From Tigriopus japonicus (taxonomy: Eukaryota > Arthropoda > Copepoda > Harpacticoida > Harpacticidae), in assembly GCA_010645155.1 (NCBI GenBank), contig CM021316.1, positions 3,017,108 through 3,081,107 of the forward strand: DNA of 64,000 nt. Direction: 5' to 3'. The first letter of the stretch is position 1, and the number at the start of each line of letters is the position of its first letter. Shown here in pieces: positions 23,753 to 34,925 of this stretch. The position numbers and the translations under genes were made by a program. The notes beneath the pieces are model-generated. The model was given only the letters and a program-made list of their open reading frames with translations. It was not told the origin of the DNA and did no database searches.

Positions 23753-26347
23753 ATGCCCAATATCAAAGTATTCTCAGGTAATCATTGAACATGGGCCAAA
23801 GATTCGCGTGTATCGTGGATGAGAAATCGCACATGGGCGCTCAAAGGTAGAAAAGAAAAAGAGCACGGACGATCGACCCTTGGTGACAAGAGGTTTTGAG
23901 CCGAGAAATTGAGTTGAAAACGGGGCAAACGAGACAAACGAGTTCTTTGATTTGGCCAGATAAAGAGAGAGAGAAGGCGAGAGAGATAAAGGTGGTGAAT
24001 CGGGCACGGAGAAAGAAACCCAGAAGACCTGATAATAAGCAATGGTTTTTCTATTTTTTTGTAGCGCTTTTGGCTAGTGTCTCTAGTTTTGGTCAGAAAT
24101 TTTCTGGCTCGTTTTCTAGATCCAAAAGTAGCAAGTATTGGCAATTCAAACTTAGAAAGTATTTTTAGGTTTGCGTATGATATAAATGTCAAAAAAAGTA
24201 TGAGGGAGTCAAATGAATGATCATATTGAAAGATTAATGCGAAAATATTAAATATATTTCAACCTTGGTCACGCCATCGACTATTTTTTTGGGTTTGGTT
24301 GCGAACACCTGTAAACTTGGATAGGTATTTAAAAAACGTCGTAAAATATCCGCCCTTTTAAAGCTATTTAATTCAATTCCACACGTTAAAACCTTCATCC
24401 TCCGATACTCTTAATTTTCAGGCTCTTCTCATCCGGATCTGACCCAAAAACTATGCGATCGCCTAGGTATCGATACGGGGAAAGTGGTTACGAAGAAATT
24501 TAGCAACCTAGAAACATGGTACCGAAGTTAACCAAAGTGTGATTGTAACTAACCCCTCTTTAAACCATAGCTTTGTCAATTTCCCCTTTAGCGTTGAAAT
24601 TGGCGAGTCTGTCCGTGGTGAGGATGTGTACATCGTTCAATCCGGTTGCGGCGAGGTCAATGACAATCTCATGGAGCTTCTCATCATGATCAACGCTTGC
24701 AAGATCGCTTCGGCTGAACGGGTTTCGGCCGTCATCCCTTGCTTTCCCTACGCTCGACAAGACAAGAAAGATAAAGTAAGATGAGAGACCGCCAACCGTC
24801 CAATAACAATAAAACCGTGAAAGATATGGTCAAGAAGTGGTCAAAAAAGGTTTTCATTCAAAGCTCCAAATGTGATTTTTATGCCTAAAATGCGCCAAAC
24901 AGTAATTTCTCGCTTTTGGGTGAAAAAGATTGTTATTTTGAAAATGGGTTCAATTATTTTGTTTTCGCTCGTAAAATTTGTGGCAATATTTTAAAGGTCG
25001 GATTTAAAATCTGGGAAAAACTCTAAAGGTTTTAGTAAGAAGGAGAAAAGTTTGTTTCATAGAAGGAAGAGTATTAACTGGAAAAAAGTTAAAAAAAACT
25101 CAAAAGCCAAAAGTAGTCATTCGTGCACAAAAGAGTCTAAAAATGTTTTTCTCTCAAGTAAAAAAGTAATCCTGGCTCGACTCACTTGCATTAACGTCCT
25201 GATGTATCTTATTGTTGATTATTTAAATCTCGCAACAACCGCATCAATAATATTAATTAACGGTTGCTGGTAAACAGGATTTAAGCTAGTATTTTAAAGA
25301 GAAACATTGAAGAGATAAAGTAAAATTTTCCAGTAAAAAGTTGTTTTTGAACTAGCTAAAATGTTTTAAATTCTCGCCCTACTCATTACACATCACCACT
25401 CACCCCTGACTTGAATCTTTTCTAGAGCCGAGCCCCCATCAGCGCCAAGTTGGTGGCCAATATGCTGTCTGTAGCTGGAGCCGATCATATCATCACCATG
25501 GATTTGCACGCCTCTCAAATCCAGGGCTTCTTCGACATTCCCGTGGACAATCTCTACGCTGAGCCCGCCGTTCTGAAATGGATCAAGGAGAACATTGTCG
25601 ATTGGCGGGATGCTATCATTGTATCACCAGATGCGGGTGGAGCTAAACGGGTTACGGCCATCGCTGATCGCTTGAATATCGAGTTCGCTTTGATTCACAA
25701 AGAACGGAAGCGAGCCAATGAGGTGGCCAGCATGGTTTTGGTGGGCGATGCCAAAGGGAAAGTGGCCATCTTGGTGGACGATATGGCTGATACATGTGGC
25801 ACCATCTGTCATGCGGCTGATAAGCTCATGGAAGCCGGAGCCACGAAAGTGTATGCCATTCTGACTCATGGCATCTTTTCCGGTCCTGCTCTCAACCGAA
25901 TTAATGCGGCTTGCTTTGAGGCTGTGGTGGTCACCAATTCGATTCCACAAGACAAGCACATGCGGGAATGTCAAAAGATCCAAGTAAGTGAGAAATAACC
26001 ACGAAAAATGGGACTACATATGAATGGGGGCGAAGCTAGATACATTAGCAGTAAACTGTCCAACTGTCCATTAAGTGAACAAAAGTTTATTGTTGAGGTA
26101 TACTCAACGGTAGGTAGACCTCTTGATGTAAGAATTATGTTGTTGCTGATTGGCGATATTCTTATATCCAGCTTTGACTGTACTCGCCAAGTTTTATGGC
26201 ATGAAAAAGATGATGTGGAATATTGTGAATAATGTTATTTTTGTCCTCTTCCAGTGTATTGACGTGTCCATGATGTTTGCGGAAGCCGTCCGAAGAACTC
26301 ACAATGGAGAGTCTGTGTCCTACTTGTTCTCCAATGTACCCTATTAA
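23753..26347 (+). CDS. PRPS: ribose-phosphate pyrophosphokinase
   Basis: Makes phosphoribosyl pyrophosphate from ribose 5-phosphate and ATP, the entry to purine, pyrimidine, NAD and histidine-type pathways in the cytosol. Exons: 23753-23777, 24422-24518, 24592-24775, 25426-25983, 26255-26347. They total 957 bp and 318 residues, the exact length of animal PRPS1/2. The start MPNIKVFSG matches the family. Seen motifs: RQDKKDKSR ATP-binding loop split across introns 3 and 4, the divalent cation and PRPP-synthase signature [11 protein letters not shown], and the ribose-phosphate loop DDMADTCGT. The open frame upstream of the ATG is not conserved in the family. Intron 2 uses a weak donor, GTACCG. 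It ends 321 bp before the convergent KLHL gene. Confidence 0.97.
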
Positions 26348-26588
26348 TCCAGCAATCTCCTTTTGCTCAAAGTAGAGCTGAAAATTGATATCAATGCAAA
26401 TGGTAGAGTGAATTTTGGTTGCAATAAAAAGTAATCCCAGGCAAAAGAGCTACACCAAATTGTAATGAAGCATTCGGGGTGACAATATTCGGCTTAAAAT
26501 GGTGCTAACTCCAATTTTTTTGCCAACTAAAATTCACTTGCTTGATGTGAATCCCAAAACTATTCGCTTCATTATTAAAAGGATGGGG

Positions 26589-26594
26589 TTTATT
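26589..26594 (-). terminator. poly(A) signal for the KLHL gene
   Basis: AATAAA on the minus strand 75 bp beyond the Kelch gene stop, inside the short convergent spacer shared with PRPS. Confidence 0.6.
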
Positions 26595-26668
26595 CTCGTT
26601 GTAGAATACATCTGACAAATTTTCGATTAACTTCATTCTTCTTTCGAAAAGGAGATTCAAACTGACTC

Positions 26669-28633
26669 TTAGATAAATTCCGGCTTCTCAATAACACAAA
26701 CGCCCGTATAAGAGCGACCAATGCTCATGGTAGCATTTAGAATTGTCCAGGTATCTGTTTTTGGATTGTAGACTTCTACGGACTGAAGATTCGAGCTCCC
26801 ATCATCGCCACCCACCACATACAACAAGCCGTTATGCGTGACCACGCCGGCATTTCTTCGACAGAAACTCATATCCGACAATGTGGTCCACGTGTTTCTC
26901 TCCGGATTGTAGCACTCCACACTCTTCCTCACCAAGGGTCCATCATGCCCACCAATCGAAAACAAAAGGCCATTCAAGACCCCAACTCCAGCTCCAGATC
27001 GACGAGCGGACATATCAGCCACTTGCGTCCAGGTATCGACTTCGGAATTGTAGCATTCGACTGAACTTAGGCAATGTCGACTATTTCCATCATAGCCTCC
27101 CACAGCGTAGATGAGCCCACCCAAGACACCCACGCCCACCGAACTTCGTCGCGTAGACATACTAGCAATGGGACGCCATTCACGACTGGGTGTTTCTTTG
27201 GGTAAAACCTCGCCCAAGCAAAGATTCGGCACGGACAGATCTAACACCTCAGCCGAACTGAGTCCTGTACTGCCATCAAACCCGCCTACGGCGTAAATTC
27301 GATCGTTAAGAACTGCCACACCTAAAGTGGATCGACGCGCTTCCATTGTGGCCACGGAGGTCCAACGATCCTTTAATGGATCGTACTCATCCACAGTTCG
27401 AACTCGGAGACTGCCATTGAAGCCTCCAACGGCGTACACTCGACCTCGAACCACGGCCACACCACATCGACATCGTCGAGTATCCATTTCAGTCACCGGG
27501 AACCATCGCTCTTCTTTGAAATCGTAGCATTCCACCGATCGAATCGCTTTGGGAGCTTGACCTCCGATAGCCAACATGACACGGGGTAATCCGATGGGTT
27601 GTCGAGGGCGAACCCGAGAGATGAGTGGATTGCTACAAGACATGAGATGATACGTGAGAGCTTCGATAATAAAGTCTTTGCACCGGGGATTGGCCTCCAA
27701 CAAGGGCTCTTCTTTGACCCGCTTGATGAGGTACTCTTTGGATAATAGAGGTAACCGCACGTGATTCATGAGATCGGCCACATGACTTTGACGGGCTTCC
27801 GGATCGTGTTGGATCCAAGATAGTACGCTCTCATAGACTTTTTCCTCAGAGGGTACGGTAATAGTATCGCTGGCAATGAGGCTGATGACTTGCTCGGGTC
27901 GCAATTGAATGAACTCATCCGAATCGAGCACTTCGGTAAAATGTGTTTCAATAAAAATCTCAGCTTGAGCTTGGAGGTCCTGGCAACCGTGTAGGTCAGC
28001 AAAATCTTTGATGCCCAAGCAATTTGTGGGATGCAGTTGGGACTGCAAAAACTCGCAACAAGCTTCCCGTACATCTTCCAATTGTAACAAATTGGCAGCC
28101 ATGAGCAAGTTCTGCACATTATCTTCCGAGACCTCAACCTTGGAAGTATACACATACTCCACCAGGCTCTTGAGCGCCTCTGGATCGACCTCATTCAGCG
28201 TCACTCTATCTTGATCGCGCTCATTAAACGTGGTAAACATGGCCCAAAAATAAGGAGAACAGGCTGCTAGGACATTCTTGTGCGCCGGTACGCGCACGTG
28301 CCCAGCTTCCAGAACAACATCGGTCAGCAGACCCGCTTGTCGCAGGCGATTCAGCCCAGCTAGCTCCTTGGGTGGATGGTGCGCCAAATGGCGCACAGGA
28401 CGCTGCCCAGCGCCGCCGGCTCCTGCACCGGTCAGCCCATAGAGCGCATCAGCGCATTTCTGCGAGGATTCGTCTAAAGAGGAGATGGAGCAGCGCCGCA
28501 AGAGAAGATGGGGATGGGGGCGAGCGGGTTGTGGCGGACGCTGACCCTCGGGCAAATTGTCCACTGGCACCACAGGCTGACCTCCTCGACCCTCGGCTAT
28601 GACTTCCTCGTCCAGTACCAAGTTGTTGTCCAT
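26669..28633 (-). CDS. KLHL3: BTB-BACK-Kelch protein, KLHL2/KLHL3-like
   Basis: Substrate adaptor for Cullin-3 RING ubiquitin ligases; KLHL2/3 of vertebrates target WNK kinases or bind actin. A single coding exon gives 654 residues. The ATG at 28633 is followed by a low-complexity, Pro/Arg-rich N-terminus of about 90 residues, longer than in vertebrate KLHL3. BTB spans about 95-200 (LLTDVVLEAG, VLAACSPYF), BACK about 205-310, and six Kelch blades follow with the GG doublets in YAVGGFNGS, YAVGGFDGS, YAVGGYDGN, FSIGGHDGP and YVVGGDDGS; the blade-1 segment GGQAPKAIRSVECYDFKEER is nearly diagnostic of the KLHL2/3 group. Blade 3 carries a small insertion (about 12 residues, with LPKETPSREW). A likely acceptor CCTTTAG just before the ATG points to a 5'UTR exon. 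KLHL2 versus KLHL3 cannot be decided. Confidence 0.93.
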   Translation of the reverse strand: MDNNLVLDEEVIAEGRGGQPVVPVDNLPEGQRPPQPARPHPHLLLRRCSISSLDESSQKCADALYGLTGAGAGGAGQRPVRHLAHHPPKELAGLNRLRQAGLLTDVVLEAGHVRVPAHKNVLAACSPYFWAMFTTFNERDQDRVTLNEVDPEALKSLVEYVYTSKVEVSEDNVQNLLMAANLLQLEDVREACCEFLQSQLHPTNCLGIKDFADLHGCQDLQAQAEIFIETHFTEVLDSDEFIQLRPEQVISLIASDTITVPSEEKVYESVLSWIQHDPEARQSHVADLMNHVRLPLLSKEYLIKRVKEEPLLEANPRCKDFIIEALTYHLMSCSNPLISRVRPRQPIGLPRVMLAIGGQAPKAIRSVECYDFKEERWFPVTEMDTRRCRCGVAVVRGRVYAVGGFNGSLRVRTVDEYDPLKDRWTSVATMEARRSTLGVAVLNDRIYAVGGFDGSTGLSSAEVLDLSVPNLCLGEVLPKETPSREWRPIASMSTRRSSVGVGVLGGLIYAVGGYDGNSRHCLSSVECYNSEVDTWTQVADMSARRSGAGVGVLNGLLFSIGGHDGPLVRKSVECYNPERNTWTTLSDMSFCRRNAGVVTHNGLLYVVGGDDGSSNLQSVEVYNPKTDTWTILNATMSIGRSYTGVCVIEKPEFI

Positions 28634-30829
28634 GATTGGACACTAAAGGACTGGGATTAATGATGTTATTGATGATAGATGTGGATATATGGACGTATTT
28701 AGTTGACTTGGTGGAGAGCGTTGACGGTTGATTTTCTCTTTGTGGAGAGAGAGAAGTGACTAGACAAGGGCTTGTTCGATGATCTGAAGTAGAGGGGAAA
28801 GGTTATTAACTGCAAGCTTGCAATAGAAATTGTGCTGGAGGAGGTTATCTTTGAAAATTGCATCTTAGTATCTCGTGACTGAGTGTCAAGCAATTGATAA
28901 CAAATTGACATTAGTTGTTATTTGAGGGGTCAAATTAATTCTTTCTGAAGAACGCCTCCGCAGTCCACCAGACTTAGGAGTAGTTTTACTTTTCAGCTCA
29001 AAATACAGTATAAGATTTATTCATTTCCTGCCCTTCAGGAAAGCTTGAATTAAGAGTAATGTTATTTGCTTATTATTCTCATTAAAGCCAAATGCCTTTT
29101 TGGGCTTTAATGAGTAACTACTGTATATCAAATATGAATAGGATACAATATAATAACGCTAGCAATAAGAGTATTTCAAAAAAATACATACAACGAGAAG
29201 AGTTTTATGACAATAACAACACTTTTGACAATATTGCTGTGCAACATTCTAGACATGTAGAAACGATGCGTACATTATTTTAAGATAGAGAATCTGGTCA
29301 CCTTTGTGTGGAATCGAAGGCTCAAATCCCTCAAATAGTTGGCAGGCCTAACGACAAGCCTACAACGTACGTAACGTACGTAGGGCTTCTTCGCAGCTGT
29401 CCAACGCATAAACAGAAACATTCCAGCTGTTGTTTTCAAGGTAGAATCTCTCGACTCGAGCTCAGTTTCTCTCCCAGTGCTGCAAAATTTTGGGAAAAGT
29501 TCCAATATTGTGAGATCCAAGTCCATATTTGAAAAAAGCACGACTTGTCCAAGAAATATGAAAAATACTGATGTGAACGAAAAAGCAACTTCCATTCTTG
29601 AAACGGAATACAAAATTCATACCAAATTGTTTTGGGGGAAAAATAGAGCGTTGCCAGAAAAGAGTCCAATCATGAAGTGCGACATCTAGTTATTTTTTGT
29701 GGCAACGAACCCTCGGGCAGAAAGCAGCAATCATGCATTGGTTTTGGACAAAGGCCTTACCTCAAATGCTGATTAGGGACTCTAGGGACTATCAATGAAG
29801 AAGCATTTCAGATATTGATCCATGATTCAGCCAAAAATAGTGGACATTTTCAAGTAAATATCACCAACTTTGAAATAAATGTTTCACTACCGCCATCAAA
29901 CAATAGAACAACTCGTTTCTTGAAAAATGCGTTTTTATAAAGCACAATTTTGTTATGATTTTCTTCACACTTTGCATGAACTTTGCTTGATTATGGGGCA
30001 TGGCGCATGGGTGGTTAGACTTACATTTGATACTATTTTGATTGTTGGAAATGCAAAAGCCCTTCCAGAGTCTTAAATTCTTGGCACATTTTCTCAATTG
30101 ATATCTCTATTGCAAAACCGGAGTCTTGCAATTCAGGCAGGTACAACTTCATGTCAATGTAAAAGGCCATAATAATCAAGAAAATGAATGAATTACTTGA
30201 CAATATCAAGTTTCTTTGCGTGGTGGAGATAAACAATATTCTTAAGTTTTTCCTCTAAACACCCTCAAAAATATTTTTTTTTGTGGACATTACTCAAAAC
30301 ATTCAACTAGCTTGGACGAAAATGGTTTGGGTCTGTATGGTTGGAACCACCTAATCACCCCAAGTCGTTAATAAGCCGATAGTTACCCGTATCCAGACCA
30401 GCTTCTCAAAACCTTGGAAAAATAGATAAGCGGCCCCAATTTACAGTTACGCAATAACTATGTCTCCTATCAACAATTGAGGCACTTTACTTTGGCCAAA
30501 ACTGATGTTTGATCTTTGCTTTCCATCAATCCATACATCTCACGGCATCGACGAGCCCCCTGTCGCTCTTTAGATTAGAACCATACTCTTTTGATCACAG
30601 TGCACTAGTCCAAAATAATTTTGACAGCTGTTGGACAATTTCTTGCAAATCAACCAGCAACACTGTTACTCCAACTATTTTGATGATCTTTGACAGTGTC
30701 CAAATCCTTAAAAGGCTCTTAGGAATCCGTTCTCTTACGGCCTCACCGTGTTATAATGGAGGCCATCCTTCCCGCTGAAAAACCTCTGGAATACGCCAGT
30801 AAGACAGACCCCCATTATTCACCCATTCC
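28634..30829. other. divergent spacer between KLHL and the LRR gene
   Basis: Promoters of both neighbours should be here. A minus-strand frame at 30033-30236, ending near a strong donor-like GTAAGT, contains LPELQDSGF and might be a piece of an ionotropic-receptor gene, but it is too short to call. Frames at 29275-29690 overlap on both strands and look random. Confidence 0.4.
29080..29117. repeat. 12-bp stem hairpin
   Basis: CTCATTAAAGCC and its perfect reverse complement GGCTTTAATGAG are separated by about 13 bases. No adjacent transcript is known, so no function is assigned. Confidence 0.7.
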
Positions 30830-33800
30830 ATGCAACCTCCCCCATACATAGTATTCGCTCCCTTTTCTCGCGCAGCCTCGATGTTTCCGCCTCATCGCCG
30901 TAAAAGTCCAGATTCTTTGGAGGCCTTGGCTTCGTTCTCAGTGTTGACGCGGATTGATTTCACGGTGCGAAATGATCGCGACGATTCGTCCAGCCGAAAA
31001 AATAGCGGTGATGGCTGGTCGCAATGGATTGAGCGGACTTTGCCCGCCGTGATTCGCACGCGATTGTTGGCGCAAGCCATTCCCACGCAAAATGATTGGC
31101 GATATCCGTGTTTGAAGCAACGCGAACACACCCTGTGTCTTCATCATCGGGCGTGTCAAACCGTTTATAACTAGTGAGTGCGGGTTTGAGCTTGGTTGTA
31201 AAAACGGTTGGGCGTTAGGAATGGATGAGTGTAATCGAACGAATTCAGCTGGGGATTCTGTGGCCAAAATGGCTAGGGATGCGTCAGAGTTGAGACTCAC
31301 CCTCCATAAAATTTAATCAAAATTCGTGAGCCCAACTCGTTTTCTTCATTTTGACAATCAATTCAAATCAAAATTTGTTCCTCACGTACCAAACTAAAAC
31401 TATGAAATGTCAGAACCTAGTTCTGACCCATCCCTAGTCATTTTGGCCCCAGAATTCACAGCTGAATTCGTTCGATTACACTCATCCATTGGGTGCGTGA
31501 ATTAGAGCACTCGAACCACAATTTGAATTACAGACTTGAGCGTAAATGAGGACGCAAAAATCTTTTGTAATGGGGCCATTGAAACAACAGTTGAGAAGCA
31601 ATTTAGGTGTAAAAATGGTTTAAAAATATCCATATCAGCTTCCCTATTTACACGTGGCGTGGTAAGGTAAATAGGTCACAAGGTAAAACGGTGACAGTGT
31701 GGTGAACGTATTGTTCACCGACCTTATGAGTCAAGAGATGGAAATAGACTGAGTTTATTATGGCGGAAATAAGTATATATAGGAAGGACAGGTGAGAGCA
31801 TACTACACGGGATCATATAACCGGTATAACCGGTTCTGTGGGCAGTGTCGCCACAGAGGTCCCCCCACGATCCCGACTTCGGAGGGATCGGATAGAGAGA
31901 GGTGCACTGACCACGTGTAGGGCATAGTTGAGGGCTGAAGATGCGGCGACGAGGGCCGATGATGCGGCGACGAGGGCCGATGATGCGGCGACGAGGGCCG
32001 ATGAGGTGGCGGCGAGGGCCGATAAGGCGGCGACTAGGGCCGAAGATGCGGCTAGGAGGGCCGATGAGGTGGCGGCGAGGGCCGAAAATGCGGCGCGAGG
32101 GCCGATGAGGCAGCGGCGAGGGCCGATGAGGCAGCGGCGAGGGCCGAAGATGCGGCGCGATCTGACGAATTGGGCCGTGGTTTGACGAATTTTGTCATGC
32201 CAAAACCAGGCGTGTCATGCCAAGACCGGGCATTCATCCACGGATTGGCCAAGAGCGGGCACAAGTCCATGGGGATTGAAAAGGATGAAGGGCGTAGGCC
32301 CTGATCCCAACGTGTTCTGCTGGGCACTAACCGAGTGCCAGCCACGGGGTCACCAATGTGGTGAACGTATTGTTCACCGACCTTATGAGTCAAGAGATGG
32401 AAATAGACTGAGTTTATTATGGCGGAAATAAGTATATATAGGAAGGACAGGTGAGAGCATACTACACGGGATCATATAACCGGTATAACCGGTTCTGTGG
32501 GCAGTGTCGCCACAACAGTATTAAGGTTACATGATGAAAAAGATCCAAAGGGTACCTAGGCTGACCCCAGGAACCCTAATCGGATCCATGGTTAAAGATT
32601 GTCTCATGGGAGCACGAGAAAATCTGGGTGAAAAATGGTAACTAGTCACCAAAAGCCCATTCCAGACACGTAATTTTTATAAACAACGGTCCCAACCCGC
32701 TCCAGATCTACCGGACCACAAAGAAGGGTGTTCCCCTACTTCTTTTCAGTCCAATTTGCCTTCTACATTCAAGATGCAACCGTGGGCTTTAGGATAATTT
32801 GGTTGGACCGCAATCTGTCCACGAAAAGATGACAATTTTACTGTGATCGTTTGTTTTACCCTGTGACCTTTTTAACTTGTTACTTTTTTACTGTGAACTT
32901 TTTTCCTCCTGACCTGTTTACCTATGAAAGTTGTGCTTCTGACCTTTTAACCTGCAATCATTTAGACGACGTTGAAGGTAGGCAGATAAATTTAAATAGT
33001 TTTTGATTTGCATTTTTCAGTAAACAAAAATGTTTTCGTTATCATTTTGTCAAACGATTCTGTCCCAAAAATTTCACATTTTCTTCCCATAGGGTTTTGC
33101 ATACCCATTACAAAAGATTTTGTTCACACTTATTATTCGGCTGAGAAAATCTTTCTCCTCGTGGATTTATTCATTGACCCTCAGTTTTTTCCCACCATTT
33201 TCTTCCAAATTCATATCCTGGGCTCTCCCATGAGTATCTCAGAAAGTCGATGGAAGCTACCTATTCAAAAACTCATCCTGTTGTTTTCAGTTGTGACTTG
33301 GTTCTCGGAATTCTCCTCCGACCCGATATCACCCGCGTCTGCGTCGATCTGCGTCGAATCGCGTTCACTCTTCACGAAAACGTGATAAGCCGCATTCACG
33401 CCACTGTCAACTCACCCGTTCGTTTCTCTTTATTGATCTGCCTTCAAATCCAAGGGGGTTCTCCGTACTCTGACCACGTTCTCCCAATCTTGAACGAGCT
33501 CGCCGAGGCCTTGGTCAAGAACGCGCCTCATCTCCTCGAGTTGTCTCTACCCGTGTGTTCCAATCTGACCTTGCTCCACGCGTCCAATATGCCCAAATTG
33601 ATTTCATTTCAAGCTGAAAGGACGAAAAAGCTCAATCGACGAGGTCTTTGGCATCTTTGCCATCCGGATTCGATCTCGAAGTATCAAATGGAAGTGCTTG
33701 AACTCGGTGTGTTCAAGCACGAGTTCTTTCGCAAATTGGACGTGGCCAAATTCTTCACTTGTATGAAACGTCTCAAGAAATTCTCTCTCAGAGATGAAGA

Positions 33801-34827
33801 ACGCAATTTAGTGCGGGCCAATCAAGCTTCACCTTCAGTGGGTGGGAAGATATTGACCTATTCCGTGATCAAATTGGGGATTGTGGATGCGGAGAGTGGG
33901 AAACATCCGGATCTTTTTCCCAATGGCGAGTTCAAATGTCAACTGAAAGAGCTCAAAGTGGTGGATCGACACTTGAAACCCGAATATCTGCTCACGGCTT
34001 GTCCGGATCTGGAGAAACTTACCATTGATTGGCAAGAAGATCTGGCTTGGGCTCCATTTCGAGTGTTTAGTGTGGATTGGTTCTCGCAAATGATCTTATC
34101 CCCATGTTGGCGTGAGTTATGTCTCAAATTGTCAGATTTGGAACTAGTTCTGCCCTTGGCTCATGGAGCTGAGCGTTATAGCTTGCCTTTGGAGGACTTT
34201 TCCGTACTAATCCAAGCCTTGAATGGCCTCAAAAGACTCAAGATCCGGGGTGCTGGAGGTCAAAATCCTTTGCCTTTGTCACAAATCTTACAATCATGTC
34301 CGGATTTGGAGCATCTCATCTTAGAGAGGACCTCGGTTACGGTTCCTCAAGATTATGAGGTGATCGAGGCCGCGTCTGTTTGTCAGAATTTGAAGGCCTT
34401 TGCCTTTGTGGACAGCCTTACTAGTGTGGCCACTAGTCGACGGTTGACCTCGTTTATTTTGCACTATATGCCCAATCTTGAGAGGCTGGAATTGCAGCCA
34501 GAGACCACATTTACCTTTTCGGGGTTGAAACCTCGGGAATTGGAGAAGTTGGCGGGTCTTCTTAAGCTCACAAGATTGTCGGTGGCTTTGTCACTGAAGG
34601 CCTATATAATGAATTTGCCGGAGATTATCTTCATCTTGCGCAAATTCCCTCAGTTGCGATATCTCGTGATCTCTTGGGGTAAAGCCCATTCCGTGTTCAA
34701 TGAAATTGGAAATAAGAGGATGACTTCCATGACCCATTGGTTACAGAGCGCTCTAATAAGCGAGAATGCCAACATTCATTTGGAAATCGATTTCTTACTT
34801 CATGGCAACACACTTCTGACCTCTTGA
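30830..34827 (+). CDS. leucine-rich-repeat protein, possibly F-box type
   Basis: I do not recognise a named orthologue. Two exons, 30830-31173 and 33291-34827, join in phase (TA+T, donor GTGAGT, acceptor TTTTCAG) to 626 residues; an internal ATG at 30881 would give 609 and may be the real start. The N-terminus (PDSLEALASFSVLTRI) could be a degenerate F-box-like helix. From about residue 150 onward there are irregular leucine-rich repeats: LLELSLPVCSNLTLL, MEVLELGVF, LKELKVVDR, CPDLEKLTIDW, LKRLKIRG, CPDLEHLILE, MPNLERLEL and FPQLRYLVISW, much as in FBXL-type solenoids. No membrane segment or signal peptide is seen. The 2.1-kb intron holds a MITE and a miniature LTR element. A poly(A) signal follows at 34920. 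An adaptor role in ubiquitin ligation is only an inference. Confidence 0.8.
31220..31490. mobile_element. MITE with ~70-bp inverted ends in the LRR gene intron
   Basis: AATGGATGAGTGTAATCGAA at the left is repeated exactly as the reverse complement at the right end, and the arms continue for about 70 bp with few differences (ACGAATTCAGCTG, GGCCAAAATG, CTAGGGATG). The loop is about 120 bp and has no coding frame. No target duplication was resolved. Confidence 0.8.
31698..31855 (-). repeat. LTR copy 1 of the TRIM
   Basis: 158 bp, TG...CA ends with TGTGGTGA/TCGCCACA near-inverted termini. I compared it base by base with the second copy and found no difference. Confidence 0.9.
31934..32160. repeat. 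GC-rich 21-bp repeat inside the TRIM
   Basis: Units close to GATGCGGCGACGAGGGCCGAT recur about ten times with varying end bases. They create a reading frame of Ala-Arg-Asp repeats on the plus strand (ADDAATR units) and Ala/Ser repeats on the minus strand. The minus strand is the element's coding direction, so the plus frame is probably fortuitous. Confidence 0.8.
32357..32514 (-). repeat. LTR copy 2 of the TRIM
   Basis: 158 bp, identical to the copy at 31698-31855. In element direction this is the 5' LTR, next to the primer-binding site at 32342-32355. Confidence 0.9.
32515..33290. other. rest of the LRR gene intron
   Basis: No coding or repeat structure was recognised between the TRIM and the acceptor of exon 2 at 33290, apart from loosely repeated strings such as GACCTTTTTAACTTG near 32860-32960. 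Confidence 0.4.
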
Positions 34828-34919
34828 TCCATCGATCGATCGTTTTCTTTTATGTATTGTTTTCTATTTTTGTTAATTATCATACTGTTGATGATATGAA
34901 AATTGAAATACCTTGACAT

Positions 34920-34925
34920 AATAAA
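34920..34925 (+). terminator. poly(A) signal for the LRR gene
   Basis: AATAAA about 93 bp after the stop codon at 34825-34827. Confidence 0.6.

Larger units (their letters stand above)
31698..32514 (-). mobile_element. miniature LTR retrotransposon (TRIM-like)
   Basis: Two 158-bp direct repeats bound an 817-bp unit. They start TGTGG and end CCACA, and are flanked by the 4-bp duplication ACAG (31694-31697 and 32515-32518). Read on the minus strand, the first LTR is followed after one base by TGGTGACCCCGTGG, a primer-binding site of the tRNA 3'-end type, and the last LTR is preceded by a purine-rich GTGGGGGGA tract. The interior is about 500 bp with a GC-rich repeat and no gag-pol. A Gypsy-type parent is inferred from the short target duplication and primer site. 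It sits in the intron of the LRR gene, antisense to it. Confidence 0.88.

Noticed and set aside
29275..29690. Several overlapping frames on both strands upstream of the KLHL gene
   Set aside because: They shadow each other with no domain or splice support.
31928..32185. Ala/Arg/Asp repeat protein on the plus strand
   Set aside because: It is a reading of the GC-rich 21-bp repeat inside the TRIM, antisense to the element's own direction.
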